Assembly: GCA_964616825.1 (NCBI GenBank) | Contig: CAZTSX010000005.1 | Location: forward strand, 1 to 64,000 | Source: QYOJ01 sp964616825 | Lineage (GTDB): Bacteria > Bacteroidota > Bacteroidia > Bacteroidales > FEN-979 | Length of the DNA: 64,000 nucleotides | Direction of reading: 5' to 3' | Shown: positions 16,686 to 24,369 of the stretch, piece after piece | Layout of the letters: the number at the start of each line of letters is the position of its first letter | How positions within the stretch are numbered: position 1 is the first letter of the stretch | Notes under the pieces: generated by a model | What the model was told of the DNA's origin: nothing | Databases searched by the model: none | The model's input: the letters and a program-made list of their open reading frames with translations, nothing else | Position numbers and translations under genes: made by a program

Positions 16686-16874
16686 TTATTTAATTTCTTT
16701 ATGCAGGGTTACTTTCTTCAGGTAGGGATTGAACTTTTTGATCTCTAAACGTTCCGGCGTGTTCTTCTTATTCTTGGTCGTAATATATCTTGACATTCCG
16801 GGAACGCCACTGTTTTTCTGTTCCGTACATTCCAGAATCACCTGAATTCGTTGACCTTTTGTCTTTTTCGCCAT
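16686..16874 (-). CDS. rpmG: Large-subunit ribosomal protein bL33
   Basis: 62 residues from MAKKTKGQRIQVILECTE; a longer frame upstream has no similarity. The sequence RYITTKNKKNTPERLEIKKFN is typical of bL33. Only one Cys is present, so this is the zinc-free form. A full promoter lies 30 bases upstream. In most Bacteroidota rpmB (bL28) precedes rpmG; here a divergent gene takes that place. Confidence 0.97.
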   Translation of the reverse strand: MAKKTKGQRIQVILECTEQKNSGVPGMSRYITTKNKKNTPERLEIKKFNPYLKKVTLHKEIK

Positions 16875-16903
16875 TGTTTGCTCTCCTTTGTTTTTACGGG
16901 GTG

Positions 16904-16933
16904 CAAAATTAAAAATTTTCCGCCAATTATCAA
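16904..16933 (-). promoter_or_regulatory. rpmG: Promoter of rpmG operon
   Basis: On the minus strand: TTG (16931-16933), exactly 19 bases, then TAATTTTG (16904-16911). This is a complete Bacteroidota promoter. The start point would be near 16898, giving a leader of about 24 bases. Confidence 0.75.
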
Positions 16934-16982
16934 AACAAACCATAAAAATCTTTACTTTCGAAGGCAATCTAGAACACTGATA

Positions 16983-17759
16983 ATGGTTAAAAGCGAAATT
17001 CATGATAAGATTGGGATCCTGGCGTTGAACCATCCCGAGAAATTAAATGCCTTAAGCCAGGCAATGGTTGACGAACTGGTAGCTGCCCTGAATGAATTTA
17101 AAAGTAAAAAGATACGGGTTGTTATTTTAACTGCCGAGCCCAACAAGAGCCAGGTCTGGTCATCAGGCCATTACATCCCTGAGTTGCCAGATGGAAAAGA
17201 AGATCCACTGGGATACTTCGATCCTTTAGAGGTTCTTTTGCGAACAATCCAGTCCTACCCCGGTCCGATAATAACCCAGATCCACGGGAGTGTTTGGGGT
17301 GGAGCCTGTGACCTGATCATGACCTCAGATATCGTTATCGGAGATCCAACCAGTTCGTTTGCCATCACTCCTGCCAAAATTGGGATTCCTTATAATGCAT
17401 CCGGGGTCGCCCATTTTATCAGCCGTTTGGGTGTCAACCAGGCGAAAGAGATGTTTTTCACGGCCCAGCCAGTTAAGGCGCCACGGGCACTTGATTGGGG
17501 AATAATCAATCATATTGTGGAAGAAGAAAAGCTCGAGCAATTTACATTGGATATGGCTCATCGAATAACCACCTTGTCACCTCTCTCTATTTCCGTGATT
17601 AAGGAGCAGTTCCGGATCCTTGCCAACTCCCAGGCATTAAGTCCTGAAGTCTTTGAGAGAATAGACGGATTGCGGAAAAAAGTCTGGGAGAGTGACGACT
17701 ACAATGAAGGGATAGCATCCTTCCGGGAGAAGCGAAAACCGCTCTTCAAAGGCGAATAA
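16983..17759 (+). CDS. scpB: Methylmalonyl-CoA decarboxylase (enoyl-CoA hydratase family)
   Basis: 258 residues from the ATG at 16983; in-frame codons upstream lie inside the rpmG region and are not used. Crotonase fold: NHPEKLNALSQAMVDEL near residue 16, the oxyanion-hole SSGHYIPELPDG near 62, and HGSVWGGACDLIMTSD near 102. Length and motifs (VWGGA, FAITPAKIGIPYN, closing FREKRKPLFKGE) follow ScpB closely. The reaction is decarboxylation of methylmalonyl-CoA to propionyl-CoA, the last carbon step of succinate-to-propionate conversion. xerD follows after 18 bases. Confidence 0.88.
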   Translation: MVKSEIHDKIGILALNHPEKLNALSQAMVDELVAALNEFKSKKIRVVILTAEPNKSQVWSSGHYIPELPDGKEDPLGYFDPLEVLLRTIQSYPGPIITQIHGSVWGGACDLIMTSDIVIGDPTSSFAITPAKIGIPYNASGVAHFISRLGVNQAKEMFFTAQPVKAPRALDWGIINHIVEEEKLEQFTLDMAHRITTLSPLSISVIKEQFRILANSQALSPEVFERIDGLRKKVWESDDYNEGIASFREKRKPLFKGE

Positions 17760-17777
17760 CAAATCCCCCAGGACAGT

Positions 17778-18677
17778 ATGAAATGGGATTCCTATCTCCG
17801 TGGCTATCAGACATTTATTCAACTGGAAAAATCGTTATCAACCAACACGGTAATGGCATATCTCCATGATGTTAAGATATTTATTCAATACCTGGAAGCA
17901 TCCGGTAAGGATCTTCAGCCGGCGGATGTGGAATTACATCATCTGCAGGCCTTTCTGAAATGGGTGACGGAACTGGGTATGACTGCCCGCACACAGGCCA
18001 GGGTGATCTCCGGAATGAAATCCTTTTACAAATACCTGCAACTGGAGGACCTGGCTCAAAAAGATCCGACAGAGTTGCTTGATGCGCCTAAAATTGGAAG
18101 GAAGCTTCCTGTGGTGATGAGTATTGAAGAGATAGGAAAGCTGATCGATGCGATTGACCTGAGTAAACCTGAAGGTGAACGCAATAAAGCTATGCTTGAA
18201 ACACTATATGGGTGCGGACTGCGGGTAACTGAGCTGATTGATCTGAAGATATCTGCTCTCCATTTTCAGGATGGCTTTATTCGAATCATCGGCAAAGGGA
18301 ATAAAGAACGATTGATTCCGGTCGGGAAAACCGCACAGAAACAGATCCGGATCTATATGGAGTCTGTCAGAAAGATGCAGATAATCAGACGGGGAGATGA
18401 GGATATTCTCTTCTTAAACCGGCGTGGGGCGAAACTTTCACGGGTGATGATTTTCACCATCATTAAGGAGTTGAAAGAGAAAGCGGGCATCAAAAAAAAT
18501 ATCAGTCCACACACCTTCCGGCACTCGTTTGCTACCCACCTCGTTGAAGGGGGAGCCGACCTTCGTGCAGTGCAGGATATGCTTGGACATGAGTCAATTA
18601 CGACAACAGAAATCTACACCCACCTCGATAGGGAGTATTTGCGCAGCACGATCATTCAACACCATCCGAGAAACTAA
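17778..18677 (+). CDS. xerD: Site-specific tyrosine recombinase XerD
   Basis: 299 residues. N-terminal SAM-like core-binding domain (about 5-90), then the catalytic domain with the full set of residues: Arg in YGCGLRVTEL, Lys in GKGNKERLIPV, HTFRHSFATHL (His-x-x-Arg), His in MLGHESITTTEIYTHL and the closing Tyr of REYLR. Length and lack of extra domains fit the chromosome-dimer resolvase rather than a mobile-element integrase, and no element borders it. It is probably co-transcribed with the decarboxylase gene. Confidence 0.93.
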   Translation: MKWDSYLRGYQTFIQLEKSLSTNTVMAYLHDVKIFIQYLEASGKDLQPADVELHHLQAFLKWVTELGMTARTQARVISGMKSFYKYLQLEDLAQKDPTELLDAPKIGRKLPVVMSIEEIGKLIDAIDLSKPEGERNKAMLETLYGCGLRVTELIDLKISALHFQDGFIRIIGKGNKERLIPVGKTAQKQIRIYMESVRKMQIIRRGDEDILFLNRRGAKLSRVMIFTIIKELKEKAGIKKNISPHTFRHSFATHLVEGGADLRAVQDMLGHESITTTEIYTHLDREYLRSTIIQHHPRN

Positions 18678-18694
18678 GATTGATTGATCTGAAA

Positions 18695-19501
18695 TCACTT
18701 AAAGGGTGAATCTGGCTCTTTCGCCATATGGTTGTAGACCATTTTATCCATGAACTTCGGGAAGAACTTATTCAGGAGAACGGTCATCTTTGCCTGGCCG
18801 GTCAAAGTCAGTCGATGTTTCCTCTTTTCAATGGAATTCCAGATATGGTTCGCTACCTCTTCGGGGGTCATCATTTTCTCTTCATCACGTGGCGATTCGC
18901 CTTGCTGGCTTCCATCTTTGGCCAGGGCCGAATTACGAATGTTTGTTGAAGTGAATCCCGGGCAGACAATCAGAACATGCAGGCCCTTCTTCATGTTTTC
19001 AATCCGAATCACTTCCAGGAAACCCTGCATGGCAAATTTTGATGCAGAATAACCTGTTCGCCCGGGCAAACCTTTGTAACCGGCAACGGATGAAATGCCT
19101 GTCACACTCCCTTGTGACTTCAGAAGATAGGGTAAGGCAAACTTCGTGCAATAGACTGTCCCCCAAAAATTTACATCCATCACTTTCCGAAGTACTTCCA
19201 GGTTTGCCTCGTCAAACAGAGCTCGCATGGAGATCCCAGCGTTATTTATCAATACATCGATCCGGCCAAATTTATCTACTGTTTGTTCAACCAGGTTCCG
19301 GCAGTCGGACTCGTTGGTCACATTCGTTATAGCGTGAAGAACTTCCGTTCCCTTCTTAGCTAACTGCTCACCGCAATCTGCCAATTTTTCACTGTTCATA
19401 TCGGCTATGGCAAGTTTTGCCCCCCTTTTTGCACATTCAAATGCCAGAGCTCGACCAATTCCTGAAGCAGCTCCGGTAATGATGACGACTTTATCCTTCA
19501 T
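18695..19501 (-). CDS. Short-chain dehydrogenase/reductase
   Basis: 268 residues of the classical SDR family: TGAASGIG (residues 9-16) binds the cofactor, NNAGIS is near 87, and the catalytic YSASK is near 153. The following C-terminal helix (LTGQAKMTVLLNKFFPKFMDKM) suggests membrane association, as in the DHRS7-like group. NADP preference is suggested by the basic/acidic pattern after strand 2 but not certain. The gene stands alone, convergent with xerD and divergent from the aminotransferase. Substrate unknown. Confidence 0.88.
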   Translation of the reverse strand: MKDKVVIITGAASGIGRALAFECAKRGAKLAIADMNSEKLADCGEQLAKKGTEVLHAITNVTNESDCRNLVEQTVDKFGRIDVLINNAGISMRALFDEANLEVLRKVMDVNFWGTVYCTKFALPYLLKSQGSVTGISSVAGYKGLPGRTGYSASKFAMQGFLEVIRIENMKKGLHVLIVCPGFTSTNIRNSALAKDGSQQGESPRDEEKMMTPEEVANHIWNSIEKRKHRLTLTGQAKMTVLLNKFFPKFMDKMVYNHMAKEPDSPFK

Positions 19502-19567
19502 TGTTAATTGGTGAGTTGCAAAATTACAAAGTTTTAGCTATTTTGTATTTTCGTAAAACAAAATGAA

Positions 19568-20758
19568 ATGATGACTGAACGGGAACTCTTTTACAGATAC
19601 CTGGGAATGCCTTCCCTGACACCCATGGGACTTGATATTGTGGAAGCTGAGGGGATCTATATACGCGACAGAGATGGCAGGCAATATATAGATCTTGTTT
19701 CGGGGATCTCTGTCAGCAATACAGGCCATCGTCATCCGGATGTGCTGAAGGCGATCCGGCTTCAGTTGGATAGGTATCTTCATCTGAATGTATACGGTAA
19801 ATACATTCAATCTCCTCAGGTCTTGCTTGCCAGGCGGCTTGCGGATCTTCTGCCCGGCCATCTCGATTCGGTATTCCTGGTGAATTCCGGCAGTGAGGCG
19901 ATCGAAGGAGCCCTGAAGCTGGCCAAACGTTATAGTGGCCGAACAGAAGTGATCGCGTTCAACAATGCCTATCACGGCTCTACACATGGAGCGCTCAGTA
20001 TCCTGGGTAATGAAACCTTGAAAAATGCGTTCCGCCCGCTAGTTCCGGGAATCCGTTTCCTGCGGTTTAATCAGCATTGTGACCTGGAACAGATCACCGA
20101 TCAAACAGCATGTGTCGTTGCTGAAACCATCCAGGCAGAAGCCGGAGTGATCCTCCCCGATGAGAGTTTCTTATTTCAACTGCGCAAACGTTGTGATTCA
20201 ACGGGAACCCTCCTGGTGATCGACGATGTACAGATGGGCTTCGGTCGTACCGGGAAGTTCTTCTCATTTGAACATTTCGCGATCACCCCTGATATACTTG
20301 TCGTAGCCAAAGCGCTGGGTGCAGGGATGCCATTGGGGGCCTTTATCGCATCGAAAGATATCATGAATACGCTGGCGTTTAATCCTGAATTGGGGCATAT
20401 AACCACGTTTGGCGGGCACCCTGTCTGTTGTGCTGCGGCGTTAGCTGGGATCGATGTATTGATGAAAGGAGACCTGCTCAGATCAGTTGAGGAGAAAGGG
20501 GCTCTTTTTGAAAAGAAATTAACAGGTCATACGGCCATAAAGTCAATACGGAGGAAAGGATTGGCGATTGGACTGGATCTTGCTGATCCCTTACAAAAGA
20601 AGCTTTTTCATGATGCGTTGTTGCAGAACGGGATCATCACAGACTGGAGCTTGTTCCAGCCGGCTACATTCCGGATTGCTCCTCCCTTGACGATCACGTT
20701 TGAAGAGATTGAAGAGGCCTGTAAGCGAATTAGCAAAGCGCTGAACCTTGAACCTTAA
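19568..20758 (+). CDS. Class III (ornithine/acetylornithine-type) aminotransferase
   Basis: 396 residues with fold-type I PLP motifs: VNSGSEAIEGALKLAKRY (about 110-127), NNAYHGSTHGA, the cofactor-facing IDDVQMGFGRTGKF and the Schiff-base lysine in VVAKALGAGMP near 245. The usual motif is IDEVQ; Asp replaces Glu here, a mild change. Members transfer amino groups from omega- or acetylornithine-type donors; which one is unclear because no arginine or lysine pathway genes are adjacent. Two ATG codons in a row open the gene. aat follows three bases after the stop. Confidence 0.88.
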   Translation: MMTERELFYRYLGMPSLTPMGLDIVEAEGIYIRDRDGRQYIDLVSGISVSNTGHRHPDVLKAIRLQLDRYLHLNVYGKYIQSPQVLLARRLADLLPGHLDSVFLVNSGSEAIEGALKLAKRYSGRTEVIAFNNAYHGSTHGALSILGNETLKNAFRPLVPGIRFLRFNQHCDLEQITDQTACVVAETIQAEAGVILPDESFLFQLRKRCDSTGTLLVIDDVQMGFGRTGKFFSFEHFAITPDILVVAKALGAGMPLGAFIASKDIMNTLAFNPELGHITTFGGHPVCCAAALAGIDVLMKGDLLRSVEEKGALFEKKLTGHTAIKSIRRKGLAIGLDLADPLQKKLFHDALLQNGIITDWSLFQPATFRIAPPLTITFEEIEEACKRISKALNLEP

Positions 20759-20763
20759 ACCTT
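20743..20763. repeat. Heptamer array (GAACCTT x3) at the aat start
   Basis: Three in-register 7-base units, GAACCTT, GAACCTT, AAACCTT, cover the last codons of the aminotransferase gene and run up to the TTG start of aat. The same unit precedes the SLOG gene near 61015. Confidence 0.7.
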
Positions 20764-21439
20764 GTCAGTTTATCTTTTACCATCGGAACCCTTGTTTCCG
20801 CCTGCGGGCGAAGCGGAGGATGACGGGCTGCTCGCTATCGGCGGGGATTTTTCTGTTGACCGGTTATTGAATGCTTACGCTTCGGGGATCTTCCCCTGGT
20901 TTATCCATAACAGTGACATCTACTGGTTCTCACCTGATCCACGACTGATATTGTATCCTGGCAAGCTGAAAATTTCCCGGTCGCTGGATCGCATTGTCCG
21001 GTCCGGAAAATTCGAGATCAGGTTTGATCATGATTTTGAGGCAGTTATCAGAAACTGTGCGAGGATGAAACGATCTCATGAGCCGGATACCTGGATCAGC
21101 GAAGAGTTCATACAGGGATATACCAAATTGCACCAGAAAGGATTTGCTCACTCAGTAGAGAGTTACTTCCGTGGAGAATTGGTTGGCGGATTGTATGGTG
21201 TTTCCCTGGGAAAGGCCTTTTTTGGGGAGAGTATGTTTTTCAGCATGCCGGATGCTTCAAAAGTGGCGTTGGTTCATCTGACAGAATGTCTAATGAAATG
21301 GGATTTCTCATTCATTGATTGTCAGGTGGATACTGAACATTTCCGACGTCTTGGTGCGGAATTAATCGACAGAGAAGAGTATTTGAGGATGCTGATCCGG
21401 GTACTCAAACACCCCACAAGAAAGGGATGCTGGATCTAG
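20762..21439 (+). CDS. aat: Leucyl/phenylalanyl-tRNA--protein transferase
   Basis: 225 residues with a TTG start (no nearby ATG or GTG). Diagnostic stretches: FPPAGEAEDDGLLAIGGDFS, ASGIFPWF, YWFSPDPRLIL, GGLYGVSLGKAFFGESMF (about 140-157) and FIDCQVDTEHFRRLGAELI. The enzyme moves Leu or Phe from tRNA to N-terminal Lys/Arg of proteins, making N-degrons that ClpS recognises; clpS is 13 kb away in this window. The start lies at the end of a GAACCTT heptamer array, which may have replaced the original start region. Confidence 0.93.
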   Translation: MSVYLLPSEPLFPPAGEAEDDGLLAIGGDFSVDRLLNAYASGIFPWFIHNSDIYWFSPDPRLILYPGKLKISRSLDRIVRSGKFEIRFDHDFEAVIRNCARMKRSHEPDTWISEEFIQGYTKLHQKGFAHSVESYFRGELVGGLYGVSLGKAFFGESMFFSMPDASKVALVHLTECLMKWDFSFIDCQVDTEHFRRLGAELIDREEYLRMLIRVLKHPTRKGCWI

Positions 21440-22651
21440 TTATAAGCCAAGCTTTTTACGAAGGTGCTCCGGAATAGCATCCTTGTGAACCATCAGATCC
21501 ATGGTTTTAAGTTCTACAAATGGTTTGGAAGCATAAAAATACCCATCGTATTTTTGGGTACCTACTCCCCATGAGTTCTTTACGATATAATAAACATTAT
21601 CGTTCTGATCGTTGGCCATCCCGATGAAGTGCATCCCATGATCGTCTGTTGTCTTGTAATTATCGAACTCCTCCTGACGCATCTCCTGGGTGATCATTTT
21701 TTCCGGAACCGGTCCATCGAATTTATATAGTAATTTCTCCTTCTCTTTATCAGTCATCTTTTCCCATTTTGCCTTCTCCAGGCCAGCCAGCTCAGGCGCT
21801 TCTTTATCAGGAACAATAGCCACGCCGTTCTTCCAGGAGAACCCCTTCTCGCTGATATCGCTTCCCCACACAACCGTATAGCCTTCTTTCAGAGAATTGT
21901 CGAGAATCTCCATCATCTCATCCATTGGAACATTGTAAACCTCATCCATCAACCAGTTATCCGGCACCTCCAGGATGAATTTCTCATAGAACGGATGGTG
22001 ATTAAATGAAGCAATCTCAATGTAATCCTCTGGGTTTAATCCCAACATATCCCGGAACGATTCAGGCGTATAATCTACCCCTTCATACGTAAATGTCTCG
22101 GGGATTTCGCCAAGGTATACATCAAGAACTCCATTGAATCCATCATGCCATACAGGTGTGATCTTCCGGTTCCTGTTTTTGATAATGGCATCAACATAGG
22201 CTTTCAGCACTATATCCATCTCTCCATGAACCGGCTTATCTTCGCCAATAACCAGGCCATCATATACTTCATTCGGGACCATGCCATAATTCTCAAGCAC
22301 GTAAATTACGTCGTGGGCAGCTCCTCCTGCGCCAAAATTGTGTTCCCCATGATAGCGAACATAGAGAGGTGCTTTATCGGAATATGTATGATAAACAACA
22401 AACATCTCTGACAGGTCAAATGTGTCTTTTCCCATCCGCAAAAGTTCTGACTCCAGGAATGAGATGGTTGAATAGCTCCAGCAGGTGCCGGAACGGTACT
22501 GGCTTTTGACAGATGTAGCCGGTAGTTTAATGAATTCTGTGAAAACATACCCTGAGTCGGCTTTCTCTTCTTTTACCGTATCCTGAGCAAATGAGCTGAT
22601 CGAGAATCCCAGGAAGAACAAGGTTAAAATACTACTTACTTTTTTCATCAT
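21440..22651 (-). CDS. Exported C1 (papain-clan) aminopeptidase, bleomycin-hydrolase type
   Basis: 403 residues with a signal peptide (residues about 1-22, SSFAQ). The active site is complete: Gln and Cys in SQYRSGTCWSYST near residue 55, His in DDHGMHFIG near 345 and Asn in VKNSWG near 363. Members of this C1B group in Bacteroidota are periplasmic or surface aminopeptidases. The insert between Cys and His is long and acidic. It ends one base from the convergent aat stop. The start is one of two consecutive ATG codons. Confidence 0.88.
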   Translation of the reverse strand: MMKKVSSILTLFFLGFSISSFAQDTVKEEKADSGYVFTEFIKLPATSVKSQYRSGTCWSYSTISFLESELLRMGKDTFDLSEMFVVYHTYSDKAPLYVRYHGEHNFGAGGAAHDVIYVLENYGMVPNEVYDGLVIGEDKPVHGEMDIVLKAYVDAIIKNRNRKITPVWHDGFNGVLDVYLGEIPETFTYEGVDYTPESFRDMLGLNPEDYIEIASFNHHPFYEKFILEVPDNWLMDEVYNVPMDEMMEILDNSLKEGYTVVWGSDISEKGFSWKNGVAIVPDKEAPELAGLEKAKWEKMTDKEKEKLLYKFDGPVPEKMITQEMRQEEFDNYKTTDDHGMHFIGMANDQNDNVYYIVKNSWGVGTQKYDGYFYASKPFVELKTMDLMVHKDAIPEHLRKKLGL

Positions 22652-22684
22652 GTTTTAGTTGATAATGATTATTTACTTATTACT

Positions 22685-22708
22685 GTATTGCCGTATTTCT
22701 GTATTTCC
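22685..22708. repeat. Octamer array (GTATTTCC-like x3)
   Basis: Three in-register 8-base units, GTATTGCC, GTATTTCT and GTATTTCC, lie in the spacer between the peptidase and radical SAM genes. Confidence 0.55.
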
Positions 22709-22732
22709 GGAAAAATCGCTCAAAAGTAGAAA

Positions 22733-23677
22733 TTAATCCGGTTTAAAGGGGTGATTTTTATTAAAATCAGGTCTGTAATGGGCAAAACTTTCAATTCCCT
22801 GGATAAATCCCCTTCGAATTCCTAATCTCTCCATCGTATCGACCACCCTGTTATATTCGCTGCCGGTAAGAGCTCTTTTCAACAATGGATCACCTGCTAC
22901 ACGATGGGTCGGATAGTATTGTGACATCAGGCCGATATGGAGGTCCGGAGATACCTCTTCGGCTATGAACCGCAATACATCCTGGCTATTCTCAACATAC
23001 CCGGGCAATACCAGGTGGCGGATAAGGATCCCGGATTCGGCATACCCCTGTTCATTGACCTGAAGTGCAGAACCTTTTTGTCTGTACATCTCCTTCAGGG
23101 CGGCAGATGCCACCTCGGGGTAATCGGATGCATCCGACAGCTCTTTTGCAACTGATGAGTTAATATATTTGAAATCAGGAAGATAGACATCGATAATCCC
23201 TTCCAGCGAGCGGAGAGTATCCAAGCTATCGTAACCATTTGTATTGTAGACCCATGTAGGATGATACCCGGCTGTTTCGATGGCCTTGATGATGACTTTC
23301 ATCTGGAGTACGAAGTGAGAGGGCGACACAAAGCCTACGATGTTGATCCCGGTATCAAGGATCTCTGTGATCTTTCGTATTACGGTACTTAATGGCATCA
23401 TCTCGAAGGTGTGATCTCTGCTGTTGTCGCTAATCTGGTAATTCTGGCAATAAATGCATTGGAGATTGCAGTTTGTGAAGAAGATATTACAGATACCCAT
23501 GGAGCCGCTGATGACCGGTTCCTCTCCCCTATGGATACAGATCGATGAGATACAGAATCCTGCATCAGCCTGACAATAGCCCAGGCTTTTGGAGAACCTG
23601 TCGGCATGGCAGTTCCGGGGACAGAGGGCACAGTCTCTGAGAGTTTCAAGTTCCGAAAGAAGTGAAGAAAAGTCCAT
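22733..23677 (-). CDS. Radical SAM protein, PflA/PflX-like (COG1313 type)
   Basis: 314 residues. An N-terminal Cys-rich segment (CALCPRNCHADR ... GYC, residues about 17-35) is typical of this group. The radical SAM site follows as CNLQCIYCQN (CxxxCxxC, about 71-80). The remainder is the partial TIM barrel seen in activating enzymes (VYNTNGYDS, DVYLPDFKY). Relatives are annotated as putative pyruvate-formate-lyase activators, but this one is not next to a glycyl radical enzyme; the activase at 54427 is the better partner for the enzyme in this window. Function unknown. Confidence 0.82.
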   Translation of the reverse strand: MDFSSLLSELETLRDCALCPRNCHADRFSKSLGYCQADAGFCISSICIHRGEEPVISGSMGICNIFFTNCNLQCIYCQNYQISDNSRDHTFEMMPLSTVIRKITEILDTGINIVGFVSPSHFVLQMKVIIKAIETAGYHPTWVYNTNGYDSLDTLRSLEGIIDVYLPDFKYINSSVAKELSDASDYPEVASAALKEMYRQKGSALQVNEQGYAESGILIRHLVLPGYVENSQDVLRFIAEEVSPDLHIGLMSQYYPTHRVAGDPLLKRALTGSEYNRVVDTMERLGIRRGFIQGIESFAHYRPDFNKNHPFKPD

Positions 23678-23724
23678 GCTAAATCATCAGTTTTTCGTTA
23701 CTTTCGTGGCATTCAAACAAAGAT

Positions 23725-24369
23725 ATGGATTTAACCCGTTATTCTCACATTATCTGGGATTGGAACGGAACCCTGCTGGATGATGCCTGGTTATGTGTGG
23801 ATGTGATGAATGGGATGCTTGAGAAACGCAACCTTTCTCCTATAACGTTGGAAATCTACAAAGATATCTTCGATTTCCCGGTCAGAGATTACTACCTGAA
23901 GTTGGGATATGATTTTGATAAAGAGCCTTTTGAAGAGGTCGGCATGGAGTTTATGGTGCTATATAACAAGCGACAGAAAGAAGCCAATCTCCATGCTGAA
24001 GTCAAGCATATTCTCCCTTACTGTAAGCTGAAAGGATTCAGTCAGAGCATCTTATCTGCCAGAGAACAGAATGAACTGCTTCAGGAAACAGCCGACCTGG
24101 AGGTGAAGCCATACTTCGAACTGGTATACGGACTTGACGATCATTATGCTCACGGGAAATCGAATGTTGGATTCAGGCTGATCAGGGATCTGAATACTCC
24201 GAAAGATCAATTGCTCTTCATTGGTGATACACTACATGACGCTGAAGTAGCAAAGGAGATCGGGATCGACTGCATCCTGATCCCGGGCGGACATCAATCC
24301 GAAAAACGGATCAGATCATCCGGATTGCCTGTTTTTGAATCGTTAACGGATTTTATCAGCAAACTATGA
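23725..24369 (+). CDS. HAD family phosphatase (phosphoglycolate-phosphatase-like)
   Basis: 214 residues. Motif I is DWNGTLLDD (nucleophile Asp near residue 12), motif II is ILSAREQ near 110, and motif III/IV is FIGDTLHDAEVAKEIG near 165. A helical cap lies between I and II. The first motif has Trp-Asn where most have F-D-x-D-G-T, a pattern common in Bacteroidota paralogues. The stop overlaps the start of the large glycosidase gene by four bases (ATGA), so they are translated together. Substrate unknown. Confidence 0.85.
   Translation: MDLTRYSHIIWDWNGTLLDDAWLCVDVMNGMLEKRNLSPITLEIYKDIFDFPVRDYYLKLGYDFDKEPFEEVGMEFMVLYNKRQKEANLHAEVKHILPYCKLKGFSQSILSAREQNELLQETADLEVKPYFELVYGLDDHYAHGKSNVGFRLIRDLNTPKDQLLFIGDTLHDAEVAKEIGIDCILIPGGHQSEKRIRSSGLPVFESLTDFISKL

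Noticed and set aside
17778..18677. Integrase of a mobile element
   Set aside because: Length, domain layout and housekeeping context fit XerD; no att sites, transposase or relaxase nearby.
19538..19987. 149-residue leftward open frame
   Set aside because: Antisense to the class III aminotransferase gene; no family features.
22733..23677. Activase of the glycyl radical enzyme at 55505
   Set aside because: The protein belongs to a different radical SAM subgroup with an N-terminal Cys-rich segment and is 32 kb away; the adjacent gene at 54427 is the fitting partner.
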